From contig CAXXOH010000003.1 of NCBI GenBank assembly GCA_963675185.2, positions 248,001 through 312,000 of the forward strand: a stretch of DNA of 64,000 nucleotides, given 5' to 3'. Below, in pieces: positions 1 through 8,521 of this stretch; the stretch's first letter is position 1; the number at the start of each line of letters is the position of its first letter. Below the pieces are notes generated by a model that had not been told where the DNA came from, ran no database searches, and was given only the letters and a program-made list of their open reading frames with translations. Source of the stretch: Ilyobacter_A sp963675185 (GTDB lineage Bacteria; Fusobacteriota; Fusobacteriia; Fusobacteriales; Fusobacteriaceae). Made by a program: the position numbers and the translations under genes.

Positions 1-26
1 GGCTCCCGAAAGGGAGCCTTTTAACA
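1..26. terminator. Intrinsic terminator
   Basis: A 7-bp G+C-rich stem (GGCTCCC/GGGAGCC) with a GAAA loop is followed by TTTT on the plus strand. It probably ends a plus-strand gene to the left of the window and may also stop transcription from the kinase gene on the minus strand. Confidence 0.85.
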
Positions 27-81
27 TGTACAAAATTTTAAGAGAAAGCTTTTTTATCTTCTGATTTTGTTTTGCAAAACC

Positions 82-1047
82 TCATTCTATACTGGGTTTG
101 CTTATTTCAATTTCATCATAATTTTGAATATCAATTTCAATTTTATTTTTTAAAAACGCTAAATCCTTGCTAGTTACTGTAGCGGTTTTTGCATTCATGG
201 CATTGGCAGTCCCGCAGGCAACCGAAAATTCAAAGCAGTCTTCTAAGTTGTACCCGATCTTTAAAGCATATGCGAATCCCGCTATCATTGCATCCCCGCT
301 ACCGTCTGTATCTACCACATGCACCTCTGGTATTCTTGCTCTTAGCACCGCATCCCTGTTTATCAGCAAGGCTCCTTTTCCTTCCATTGGAACCAGTAAA
401 TTTCTGATTCCTTTTTCTACATATTTTTTCCCGACTTCTATAATATCCTCTATGCTCTCTAAGTTTCGATAGCTCATTTCTTCCAACTTTTCTTTGTCAG
501 CCTTAACTAAAAAAGGTTTCGCAGAAATTGACTCTAGGGTAACCTTTGCACAAGTGTCCAATATGAATTTGGAATTTTTACTGTTTGCTAACTCTATCAT
601 AGTTTTGTATATATCGTTTGACACTCCTTTAGGAACATCTCCAGATGCGCATATAATATCAGAAAATGCTAAAAAATTTTCATACTTTTCCAGGAAATCA
701 TTTAATTCTTTTTTCGTAATCCATGGGCCTTTCTCGTATATATCTGTTTGGGATTCTTCTCTGACTATTATTGAAGTATAAGTCCTGGTTTCCCCTGAAA
801 CAAAACAGAATTCATTCTCTATACCCAGAGAATCCAGTTCATTTTTTATCCATTCTCCGTTTGTACCGCCTAAAAAACCGGTCGCAATAAACCCGGTATT
901 AAGACTTTTCAAAACCTTGGATATATTTATCCCTTTTCCGCCGGGAGCTTTTTTTGTAGATATGACCTTGTATGTATGGTTCACCTTAAATCCATTTAGG
1001 TAGTATCTTATGTCGAAAGATGGATCCAATGTTACAGTAGTAATCAT
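82..1047 (-). CDS. PfkB-family hexose-phosphate kinase (1-phosphofructokinase / tagatose-6-phosphate kinase type)
   Basis: This 321-aa protein is a ribokinase-superfamily sugar kinase of the FruK/LacC subgroup, which phosphorylates a sugar phosphate with ATP in the cytoplasm. It starts with the TVTLDPSFD block typical of 1-phosphofructokinases. The substrate-binding GGKGINIS motif lies near residue 37, and the catalytic GSGDAMIAGF motif near residue 245 carries the general-base Asp. The ATG follows a TGGAGG site. No PTS fructose permease or DeoR regulator is adjacent, so the true substrate (fructose-1-P, tagatose-6-P or a phosphate from the nearby inositol island) is unknown. A minus-strand hairpin about 100 bp upstream separates it from the MFS gene. 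Confidence 0.8.
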   Translation of the reverse strand: MITTVTLDPSFDIRYYLNGFKVNHTYKVISTKKAPGGKGINISKVLKSLNTGFIATGFLGGTNGEWIKNELDSLGIENEFCFVSGETRTYTSIIVREESQTDIYEKGPWITKKELNDFLEKYENFLAFSDIICASGDVPKGVSNDIYKTMIELANSKNSKFILDTCAKVTLESISAKPFLVKADKEKLEEMSYRNLESIEDIIEVGKKYVEKGIRNLLVPMEGKGALLINRDAVLRARIPEVHVVDTDGSGDAMIAGFAYALKIGYNLEDCFEFSVACGTANAMNAKTATVTSKDLAFLKNKIEIDIQNYDEIEISKPSIE

Positions 1048-1109
1048 AAAAATACCTCCATATTTATTAAAAAACTACGACTCTTTGTATATTATTAAGT
1101 ATACGCTTA

Positions 1110-1185
1110 TTTTTTTGTTATTTCAAAATTAGAAAATTATAAACTTGAAAAATACTCCCAAATATCAGGTGCATTTTATTGTTTT
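1110..1185. repeat. Terminator-bearing direct repeat, left copy
   Basis: This roughly 75-bp stretch is nearly the same as the one at 2568-2643, and the two bracket the MFS gene. It contains an imperfect hairpin (AAATACTCC ... GGTGCATTT, 1149-1177) with the same TATCAGG-type loop. On the minus strand it would terminate the MFS transcript. It has more mismatches than the right copy. Confidence 0.6.
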
Positions 1186-1234
1186 TCTCCAAAGTTTTAG
1201 CATACTGAACTGAGAAATAAATCTTTTGTACAAC

Positions 1235-2431
1235 CTAAGTTTTTATTCTTTTAACACCGGATATTGAAAAGAAGACACCCAGTATTGCAATTAAGCCTGA
1301 TATAATCGGTCCCTTAATACTGAAAATTTCATTTAGTAAACCTGAAATAGGCGAACAAAGAATTACTCCAAAAGACCCAGCAAGAATAATTAAAGTCATA
1401 ACGGACGAATCAACAGTTTTCCTTCCTTGGGTACCGAATGAAAGTATAGATGGATAAAGAGCTGAAGAAAACATTCCGGCTAATCCGATAAATAAAAATA
1501 GAAAAATTATATTTTCTATATAAAGTAATCCAAGTAATGAAAATCCAGCTAAGATCGCAGAAATTTTTATATAGTTTTCAAGTTTTATATACTGCATTAT
1601 ATTAGCTACGATTACTCTTCCAATGACCATAAAAATCCAAAATGAAGATATCCCTAATTTTGAGATTTGAGGAGTTATTCCAGATATAACAAGGTACTCC
1701 ACAATCCAATAGTTCATTACAGCCTCAAAAAAGCTATATAAAAAAAGAGCCAAAGAGCACAAATAAACTTTTTTGTCTAAATTTTTAGTGATCTTTTTAG
1801 TTTTTTGATTTACGTTTTCTATATTTGAAAAAACATTTGAGAAATCACTTTTCAATATTAATGCCACGCATATAAATACTAAACTCAAAAATATCCTATA
1901 TACAGTAACCCAAGAAAACCCTTTGTTAATTAAAAAAGCGGCCACTATAGGTGTAAGCACTGCACAGGCAGAATAACAAGCGTGTAAAATAACTAATTTA
2001 CTAGATCTTTCTTTATCATAAAGATTGATTATCATAAAATTTGCAAGCGATGTATATAAACCTATCCCCAAACCACATAAAATGAGATAAACTGCAAAAA
2101 GAACTTTACTTCCTACAGCTGTAATACCAAAAGTGCCTAAAATAACAGCAGTACTAGAAAGTAAAAGATTCATTTTTATAGAAAATTTTTCTATAAAAAA
2201 TTTATTTATAATGACTGTTAATGTTATTGCACCTGAAAACAGAGTAAATAGATATTGTAATTTTGAAGTTTCCATATTGAAATGGTTAGCTAGTTCAAGC
2301 TTCATTGTCCCAAGAGATATTACAGATATACCCACATAGGAAAAAATAAGGTATGAAATAATGGCAATATTATTTTTCCCCGAAGACTTGGTTCTCAGAT
2401 TATATATAAGCTGAGAATATAAATTAGACAT
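1235..2431 (-). CDS. MFS transporter (TsgA-like)
   Basis: This 398-aa, very hydrophobic protein has about twelve predicted membrane segments and the length of a major facilitator. A cytoplasmic linker rich in Lys and Asn near the middle (around residues 195-215) is typical of the MFS two-half layout. The start ATG has an AGGAGG site 5 nt upstream. The substrate cannot be read from the sequence. Its place next to the inositol island could mean sugar or polyol transport, but it is a stand-alone gene with its own terminator, and the near-duplicate repeats on both sides suggest it may have been inserted as a unit. Confidence 0.75.
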   Translation of the reverse strand: MSNLYSQLIYNLRTKSSGKNNIAIISYLIFSYVGISVISLGTMKLELANHFNMETSKLQYLFTLFSGAITLTVIINKFFIEKFSIKMNLLLSSTAVILGTFGITAVGSKVLFAVYLILCGLGIGLYTSLANFMIINLYDKERSSKLVILHACYSACAVLTPIVAAFLINKGFSWVTVYRIFLSLVFICVALILKSDFSNVFSNIENVNQKTKKITKNLDKKVYLCSLALFLYSFFEAVMNYWIVEYLVISGITPQISKLGISSFWIFMVIGRVIVANIMQYIKLENYIKISAILAGFSLLGLLYIENIIFLFLFIGLAGMFSSALYPSILSFGTQGRKTVDSSVMTLIILAGSFGVILCSPISGLLNEIFSIKGPIISGLIAILGVFFSISGVKRIKT

Positions 2432-2567
2432 AAAAATCCTCCTAAATTAATCATTATATAAAATCTAAATAACGTTAAACATAACTAATCATAGTAGAAT
2501 ATTTACGTCAACAAAAACAAATTTTTCATTAGCTATCCTTGTTACAATTAGTACAGCAACTATATTT

Positions 2568-2643
2568 AATTTTTTGATATTTCAATAAAAAAAACATAAA
2601 CTGGAAAAATGCTCCCAAATATCAGGAGCATTTTATTATTTTA
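2568..2643. repeat. Terminator-bearing direct repeat, right copy
   Basis: This is the better-preserved partner of the repeat at 1110-1185. The hairpin AAATGCTCC/GGAGCATTT (2607-2633), followed on the minus strand by a run of T, ends the Gfo/Idh gene that reads leftward into it. Confidence 0.7.
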
Positions 2644-2667
2644 GTGTATCTAATTGATAAATAAACC

Positions 2668-3846
2668 TTATTTGTAAGCAACCCATTTGCATCCATTATC
2701 GGCAGATTCAACACAGTTTTCAAGGAAACGAACTCCCTCAAGACCTGCATTTACATCTGGGTACCATAAGTTGTCAAGTGTTTCCTTGTCACCTTTGTTC
2801 ATAGCATCCATAGCTATTGCAAAACGGTGATAAAGGTTAGCCCAAGATTCGAAAAGTCCTTCAGCATGTCCGCATCCGATACGGTTGGCAGAAACTGCTG
2901 GGTCCTCGTTGTAAAGATATCCATGTCCACGGTCTAAAAGTTGTTTTGGTTGACCTTGGACCTCGTACACCAATTGGTTAGGGTGCTCATCCCACCATTC
3001 TATAGATGCTTTAGAACCAACAATACGGATTTTTTGGTCATGTATAGCTCCTGCATTAACTGCCGATGCCCATAGTGTTCCTACAGCTCCTCCCTTGTAA
3101 TGCATCATAACGTGGGCATTGTCTTCTAACGGAGCACGACTTGCTATAAAACTTTGACGTGTACACATAAGTTTTTCTATTTCTAATCCAGGAATCATAA
3201 CTTCTGAAAGGTAAAGTGCATGTGTACCTATATCTCCTAGCACATAAGTTGGACCAGATGCTTCAGGGCTTACACGCCATTTTAAACCTGGGTCATTTTT
3301 TTCCAACTCTGTGTTGTGCCATCCGTGGGCAAATGACATATTGATAACACGGATCTCTCCTAGGTCACCGTTTTCAATCATTTTACGTGCTTGATGCACC
3401 ATTTGGTATCCAGTATAACCATATGTTACACCGATAACTTTACCTTTGCTTTCTGCTAGCGCTTTAAGCTCTTCTGCTTCTTCAACTGTGAAGCAAAGTG
3501 GTTTTTCACATACAACGTGCAGGCCAGCTTCCAAAGCAGCTTTGCACATCTCGTAGTGGAATTTATTTGGAGTTGCAATTGAAACTACTTGAATTCCATC
3601 TTCACGTTTTGCTTCTTCCTCAAACATCACTCTGTAGTCTGAGTAGCAACGTTCAGTGTCTACCCCTATATTTTTACCAAAATCGGCACAACGCTCAGGG
3701 TTGATATCGAAAGCTCCTGCAACTAACTGGAACAATCCGTCACGTGCAGCAGCGGCACGGTGAATGTACCCTATTTGACTTCCACGTCCTCCGCCTATCA
3801 TTGCCCATCTAAGTGGTTTTTCTAATCTGAATTCCTCATTAAACAT
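2668..3846 (-). CDS. Gfo/Idh/MocA-family NAD(P)-dependent oxidoreductase, probable inositol or inosose dehydrogenase
   Basis: The 392-aa protein has an N-terminal Rossmann fold (dinucleotide motif GGGRGSQIGYIHR near residue 18), the family EKP signature (CEKPLCFTVEEA, near residue 113) with its catalytic Lys, and the second-domain DIGTHALYLSE block carrying the catalytic His. It is longer than the IolG at 13600-14616 and clearly a different subfamily. It is the last gene of a leftward operon with an IolE paralogue and IolB, with 47 bp and 36 bp between the genes. That context supports a second inositol isomer (for example scyllo- or chiro-inositol) as substrate, which is inference. The start has an AAAGGAGG site. 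Confidence 0.8.
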   Translation of the reverse strand: MFNEEFRLEKPLRWAMIGGGRGSQIGYIHRAAAARDGLFQLVAGAFDINPERCADFGKNIGVDTERCYSDYRVMFEEEAKREDGIQVVSIATPNKFHYEMCKAALEAGLHVVCEKPLCFTVEEAEELKALAESKGKVIGVTYGYTGYQMVHQARKMIENGDLGEIRVINMSFAHGWHNTELEKNDPGLKWRVSPEASGPTYVLGDIGTHALYLSEVMIPGLEIEKLMCTRQSFIASRAPLEDNAHVMMHYKGGAVGTLWASAVNAGAIHDQKIRIVGSKASIEWWDEHPNQLVYEVQGQPKQLLDRGHGYLYNEDPAVSANRIGCGHAEGLFESWANLYHRFAIAMDAMNKGDKETLDNLWYPDVNAGLEGVRFLENCVESADNGCKWVAYK

Positions 3847-3893
3847 GTTTTGATCCTCCTTTAATATTTTAAATTTTATTCTAATTTTTAATA

Positions 3894-4817
3894 TTAATAC
3901 CCTATATCCTCCAAATATTTTCTACTCTGCATAACATCTTCAAGACTTCCAGCTGCATCTCTAGGATCCCTTTCCTGTTCAATTGTTATCCACCCTCTAT
4001 ACCCGATCTCAACAAGTGTTTTTCGAACAGCTTTGTAATCGATGTTTCCCTGTCCAATAGGGCACATCACTTTTCCCGCACAAGCTTCGAAAAAACCGAT
4101 TTGGCGCTGGATCACACTTTCGTATACTTTTTGGTCGATATCTTTGAAATGAACATAGTCTAAGCGGTCGGCACATTTTTTCAGCCATTCCACTGGGTCC
4201 ATGCAGTCATAGTGCAAATGCCCGGTATCTAGACAAAGCCCTGCCACTTCATAAGGAATATCGTTTAGAACTTTAGTTATTTCATCTTCATACTCTATAT
4301 ATCCACCTGCATGAGGATGAATTACAGGACGAATTCCATACCCCTCTGATGCTATTTTTGAAATCTCAGTGATATTCTTCATCATCTGTTTCCACTCGCC
4401 ATCCAATAGTCTGGGAGCCTTATCGGGGTGACCGGCAAAAGGACTCCGCACACTGTTTACCTCGTCAATTATAACAAGGTAAGGAGTAGGGTAATGTTGG
4501 CCTTTTACTTGTTCAGGCTTAGGGAGTTTCGAAATAAGCTCACAAGTTACATGTGTTTTCGAAACTATATTTTCAAAGTTTTCAGGAGAATGCAAGTCAT
4601 CGTACAGAGTGCCGGCAACGATCTGAAGATTCCTTTTTTCCAATGCCTTTTGAAGAATATCTACATTTTGAGGCAGATATCCAAAAGGACCCAATTCTAT
4701 CCCTTTATAACCAGCTTGAGACGCTTCATTCAGGACGGTTTCCCAGCTGGGATTGTATGGGTTCTTTGCATCCTCTATTCCCCACGAACAGAGTCCGCTT
4801 GCAATTTTAAAGTTCAT
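3894..4817 (-). CDS. Xylose-isomerase-like TIM-barrel protein, IolE paralogue
   Basis: This 307-aa sugar-phosphate isomerase/epimerase-family protein is most like inosose dehydratases. It shares with the IolE at 18301-19200 the HPHAGGYIE-type metal block, the CLDTGHLHYD block, VHFKD and the C-terminal ITIEQERDP block, which supply the expected His, Glu and Asp metal ligands. It lies between the Gfo/Idh gene and iolB in one minus-strand operon, with an AGAGGAGG site before ATG. It could dehydrate or epimerise a keto-inositol different from the main IolE substrate. The exact reaction is not established. Confidence 0.75.
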   Translation of the reverse strand: MNFKIASGLCSWGIEDAKNPYNPSWETVLNEASQAGYKGIELGPFGYLPQNVDILQKALEKRNLQIVAGTLYDDLHSPENFENIVSKTHVTCELISKLPKPEQVKGQHYPTPYLVIIDEVNSVRSPFAGHPDKAPRLLDGEWKQMMKNITEISKIASEGYGIRPVIHPHAGGYIEYEDEITKVLNDIPYEVAGLCLDTGHLHYDCMDPVEWLKKCADRLDYVHFKDIDQKVYESVIQRQIGFFEACAGKVMCPIGQGNIDYKAVRKTLVEIGYRGWITIEQERDPRDAAGSLEDVMQSRKYLEDIGY

Positions 4818-4853
4818 AGCTTCCTCCTCTTGCAGTAGTATAAAACTCTACTT

Positions 4854-5651
4854 TTATCTATCTTTATACGACCAGTATTTAGCATCTTTTTGTTCCGCCC
4901 AAAGATGTTTTTCAACAAAGGTTGGCTTTATGTACGGATTGTTTTCCAGGTGTCTAATTACCCAGATAAAGTACATTGCATACCCTGGTGCAGGCACCTG
5001 CGGGTGATCCATGTGCGGAGGGATCAAGACTGTATCATTGTGCTCTAAAAGAACTGCCCCATCATCCAACTTTAGGAGTCCAAATCCTTCTTCTGGGTAA
5101 AGTTTGTAGAAATAAATTTCAGGTTGCGGATGATGGTGAGAAGGGAATCCCGCCCATTTCCCAGGAGCTTGCATGTCCTCTCCTAGCATCAAGTTAGCAT
5201 CAGGGTTTATACTGTGGTCTAAAATAGTCCTAACTTCTCTTTTACCGACCTCATCCATAACACCCGTTCCTCTTACCTCAATTCTAGAGTCTCCCTTTTT
5301 GTAAAGTTTTGATGGAAAGGTTTTTTCATTTTCTGTTTGGTGAACTGCAATCTCTACATCGCTGGACAATCCGGTTATAATTACTTTAACGTCTTTTGGT
5401 ACATGAAGGCATATCGGCTCGAAGTCTCTATAGTTTTCCCTGTAGACTGTCTCGTTTTTCCCCTCCCAAGAGAATTCGACCCTTCCCTGTATCAAAAGAA
5501 AGGCTCTTTCCTTGCTCTCGTTATTTGAGTAAATGTCATCTTCTTTTAATTTTAAGATCCCAAAATCCATTAGATATTCCGGGTGTCTTTCTTCATTTGC
5601 GATATCGTTATATCCATTTGCAAAATTACTTTTAATCCTATACTTATTCAT
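4854..5651 (-). CDS. iolB: 5-deoxy-glucuronate isomerase
   Basis: IolB is a cupin-fold isomerase that converts 5-deoxy-D-glucuronate, the hydrolysis product of IolD, to 2-deoxy-5-keto-D-gluconate. The 265-aa length fits the family. The bicupin metal site is visible in the second half as FPSHHHPQPEIYFYK, followed by an HMDHPQVPAPGYAMYF block with the last His ligand. The gene is first in a leftward operon, preceded by AGGAGG and a sigma70-like promoter that overlaps an ACGGGTAAAAA motif. It is transcribed divergently from iolC. Confidence 0.92.
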   Translation of the reverse strand: MNKYRIKSNFANGYNDIANEERHPEYLMDFGILKLKEDDIYSNNESKERAFLLIQGRVEFSWEGKNETVYRENYRDFEPICLHVPKDVKVIITGLSSDVEIAVHQTENEKTFPSKLYKKGDSRIEVRGTGVMDEVGKREVRTILDHSINPDANLMLGEDMQAPGKWAGFPSHHHPQPEIYFYKLYPEEGFGLLKLDDGAVLLEHNDTVLIPPHMDHPQVPAPGYAMYFIWVIRHLENNPYIKPTFVEKHLWAEQKDAKYWSYKDR

Positions 5652-5742
5652 TTTTTACTCCTCCTATTTTTTAAAATTTATTTGTTCAATTAGTTATTTT
5701 AAGTTGTAGAATCTTAAAAAAAATATTTACTTTGTTATCACT

Positions 5743-5772
5743 AGTATAATTTTTACCCGTTAAAAATACAAT
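5743..5772 (-). promoter_or_regulatory. Putative sigma70 promoter of iolB operon
   Basis: On the minus strand, TTGTAT and TATACT are separated by 18 bp, and the spacer contains ACGGGTAAAAA. A repressor bound there would block RNA polymerase directly. Confidence 0.5.
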
Positions 5773-5862
5773 GTTAGAAAAAAAAAATAATAAAAAAAAT
5801 GATTCTAAACCAATAAAATCAGCTGTTATCTATATTTAGTAAAAAAAAAACCAGTTTCACTC

Positions 5863-5891
5863 TTGACAAGATTGAATCTACTTAATATTTT
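5863..5891 (+). promoter_or_regulatory. Putative sigma70 promoter of iolC operon
   Basis: A consensus TTGACA is followed after 17 bp by TATTTT. Transcription from here would give a leader of about 260 nt before iolC containing the second ACGGGT motif. Confidence 0.45.
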
Positions 5892-6161
5892 TTTGTGTAT
5901 ATATACAGGCTGTTGTTTGGATGTCTTAAAACAAAATATAAGATATTAGGGCATTTTTGTCTAAAAATCAATACCAAAACTAAAAAAAAAAATTAACACG
6001 TTGAATAATACGGGTGAAAAGTACTATTTAGAACTAATTTAAGTTTTGCCATTGATAACTGTAGTTGTACCTAGCTATAATTTTAGTAATGTAAAAAACA
6101 ATCTTTATAATATACAAAATATTTTAAGAGAGTTTTAAATTAGGATCATAAGGAGGAAAAA

Positions 6162-7181
6162 ATGAAGGGTATTAAATTTGACAATTCTAAAAGCATTGAT
6201 ATCATCCCTATGGGGAGGGTAGGGGTCGATCTGAACCCAATTGAAATTAACAGAACATTGGACAAGGTGCAGACTTTTTCTAAAAATCTTGGAGGATCTC
6301 CTGCTAATATTGCAATTGGTATGGCCAGACTTGATAAAAAAGTTGGATTTATAGGAAGAGTTCCTGACGACCAGTTCGGAACATATGTTTTGGACTACTT
6401 CAAAGAAGAGGGAATTGACACATCAGGAATAGCAATTGACAAAAGCGGTGCGAAACTTGGTCTTGCATTTGTAGAGATAAAAAGCCCTACAGAAAGCAGC
6501 ATAGTCATGTATAGAAGCGGGGTAGCAGATCTAAACCTGCACATAGATGACATCAACGAAGAATACATAAAACAATCTAAGATACTTCTAATAACAGGAA
6601 CTGGACTAAGCAAAAGCCCGTCAAGAGAGGCTACTTTTCTTGCAGTTGAATACGCTAGAAAAAACGGTGTGGTAGTTGTGTTCGACCTTGACTACAGAGC
6701 GTATTCTTGGGAAAGTGAAGTGGAAACTGGGCTTTATTACACAATGATGGCAGAAAAAAGTGACATCATTATGGGTTCCAGGGAAGAGTTCGATTTTATG
6801 GAAAAATACTCAGGTGACGCAAACAGAAGCGACAAAGAGATCGCTGAAAGATGGTTTGCTGAGAGTTCAAAAATAATTGTAATCAAGCATGGTGGAGAAG
6901 GTTCGTACGGTTTTATAAAAGATGAAGGATGCTACAAAGTTAACGTTGTACCGGTTAAACTTCTAAAATCTTTTGGTGGCGGAGACGCTTACGGTTCTGC
7001 ATTTTTATACGGACTGCTTGAAAATTTAGATGTAGCTAAAGCATTAGAACTAGGTACTTCCGCAGCAGCTATGTTGGTTTCAAGCCACAGCTGCGGAGAT
7101 GCAATGCCACAAATATCTGACATTGAAAAATTCATCGAAGAGAAAAAAGCCGAGCACGGAGAGATAGTTTTTAAAATTTAA
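6162..7181 (+). CDS. iolC: 5-dehydro-2-deoxygluconokinase
   Basis: IolC uses ATP to phosphorylate 2-deoxy-5-keto-D-gluconate at C6. The 339-aa PfkB-type kinase has the N-terminal GRVGVDLNP block, the sugar-binding GGSPANIAIGMARL motif near residue 45, and the C-terminal catalytic motif FGGGDAYGSAF near residue 270, where the Asp is the base (the usual GAGD reads GGGD here). It is followed 30 bp later by the aldolase for its product, so the two form one short operon. The start has a clear AAGGAGG. Confidence 0.92.
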   Translation: MKGIKFDNSKSIDIIPMGRVGVDLNPIEINRTLDKVQTFSKNLGGSPANIAIGMARLDKKVGFIGRVPDDQFGTYVLDYFKEEGIDTSGIAIDKSGAKLGLAFVEIKSPTESSIVMYRSGVADLNLHIDDINEEYIKQSKILLITGTGLSKSPSREATFLAVEYARKNGVVVVFDLDYRAYSWESEVETGLYYTMMAEKSDIIMGSREEFDFMEKYSGDANRSDKEIAERWFAESSKIIVIKHGGEGSYGFIKDEGCYKVNVVPVKLLKSFGGGDAYGSAFLYGLLENLDVAKALELGTSAAAMLVSSHSCGDAMPQISDIEKFIEEKKAEHGEIVFKI

Positions 7182-7211
7182 CCAATACTTTATATATTTC
7201 AAGGAGGACGT

Positions 7212-8033
7212 ATGTTAGTTAATTTTAAAGAGATGCTGGAAAAAGCAGCTGATTCGGATTATGCTATCCCTGGATTTAACGTCTTCGGTTACGAAGATGC
7301 AATAGCTGTAATCGAAGCTGCGGAAGAACTGAATGCACCTGTTATACTAATGTCGAACAGGGACAGTGTAGCGCATATGCCATTGGACGTAATGGGAGCT
7401 ATTTACACGAAACTTGCCGAGCAGGCCAAGGTTCCTGTTTGTATACACTTGGACCATTCTGAGAGTTTTGAAGAAGCTGCGCGTGCAATAAAAGCAGGGT
7501 ATACTTCTGTTATGTACGACGGATCAAAACTTCCGCTTGATGAGAACATCAAGAACACAAAAGAGATAGTTAAGATGGCTCATGCATTGGGAGTAAGTGT
7601 AGAGGCAGAGGTAGGGGCAGTTGGATATGTTGGAATAAAGGGAGTAGAAACTGAACCTTCTGATGCGAAAAAATTTGTAGAAGAAACTGATGTGGATGCT
7701 CTTGCAATATCTATAGGAAATGTCCACAAAATGGAATTTCAAGGTGCTGAACTTGACTTCGACAGGCTGGATAAAATCGAAGATGCAATAAAGACTCCAT
7801 TAGTTATTCACGGCTCTACAGGTATAGTAGACGAAGATCTTGCTAAATTGTCTAAGAGCAGAGTGGCCAAGATAAATATTGGTACTGCACTTAGAATGGG
7901 ATTCGGGAACACTTTGAGGGACGAGATGAACAAACATCCAGAACAGTTTGACAGAATTAAATTTTTTCCAAAAGCTATGCAGGTGGTAAAAGAAAAAGCT
8001 CTAGAAAAGATGAAGTTATTAGGACTGGGATAA
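7212..8033 (+). CDS. iolJ: Class II aldolase, 2-deoxy-5-keto-6-phosphogluconate aldolase
   Basis: IolJ splits 6-phospho-2-deoxy-5-keto-gluconate into dihydroxyacetone phosphate and malonate semialdehyde. The 273-aa protein is a Zn-dependent class II aldolase of the fructose-bisphosphate aldolase family. It opens with the PGFNVFGYEDA block, has the catalytic HLDHS (Asp and Zn-binding His, near residue 80), EAEVGAVGY, and the phosphate/Zn loop VIHGSTGI. Context after iolC fixes the substrate; sequence alone could also fit tagatose-bisphosphate or fructose-bisphosphate aldolase. A MITE-like repeat follows directly. Confidence 0.88.
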   Translation: MLVNFKEMLEKAADSDYAIPGFNVFGYEDAIAVIEAAEELNAPVILMSNRDSVAHMPLDVMGAIYTKLAEQAKVPVCIHLDHSESFEEAARAIKAGYTSVMYDGSKLPLDENIKNTKEIVKMAHALGVSVEAEVGAVGYVGIKGVETEPSDAKKFVEETDVDALAISIGNVHKMEFQGAELDFDRLDKIEDAIKTPLVIHGSTGIVDEDLAKLSKSRVAKINIGTALRMGFGNTLRDEMNKHPEQFDRIKFFPKAMQVVKEKALEKMKLLGLG

Positions 8034-8044
8034 AAATTAATAAG

Positions 8045-8373
8045 TAACCTAAGTTGCTACCTGTATCTAAAATTTATTTAAAGTGGTGAATTGATTTAAA
8101 ATCATAGAAATAGAAAACTTTTTTTAGTCACGAATCGCGCGAATGGACACTAATAAAAGATATTTTTGTCACAGAGTGACACAGAGAAAAAATAAACAAA
8201 GAGATACAAATAAAGCACAGCTTAGAGATTTTAATAGATTCGTGTGATCTGTGAAAATTCGTGACAAAAAATTATTTTTAAAAGGTTTTCTCTGTGAAAC
8301 TCTGTGTTTAAAGAATGTTTTCGAATAAATTCAGTAATTAATTGCTTATTTAATTAAGTAGCAACTTGAGTTA
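8045..8373. repeat. MITE-like element, copy 1
   Basis: A 329-bp non-coding unit is bounded by imperfect 16-bp terminal inverted repeats (TAACCTAAGTTGCTAC at the left; the right end inverted gives TAACTCAAGTTGCTAC, 14 of 16 matching). The inside holds CACGAAT/ATTCGTG and CACAGAG/CTCTGTG motif pairs. A close relative is at 28246-28542 and a divergent one at 13278-13492. It fills most of the gap between iolJ and the transporter ATPase gene. Confidence 0.7.
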
Positions 8374-8521
8374 AGTATTCAATGCAGTTTATAAATTGTA
8401 CTCTAGTTCGGGAATTATTTATCTGTAATAGCTTAATATAATTATATCGTTTAATGATTTATCTTGAGAAAGTTCATAATTCTTTGAGGGTAATCAAATT
8501 AAATTAAAAGAGGTGAAGTTG

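Larger units (their letters stand above)
5652..6161. promoter_or_regulatory. Divergent iolB / iolC control region
   Basis: This 510-bp A+T-rich gap holds promoters in both directions and no gene. A motif ACGGGTRAAAA occurs twice in opposite orientation: on the minus strand at 5750-5760, inside the iolB promoter spacer, and on the plus strand at 6010-6020, in the iolC leader. They are candidate operators for an inositol regulator, by inference. Confidence 0.5.

Noticed and set aside
8041..8400. CRISPR-like repeat words (CACGAAT, CACAGAG)
   Set aside because: The words are irregularly spaced, few and partly inverted, and lie within terminal inverted repeats. There is no array or cas gene.
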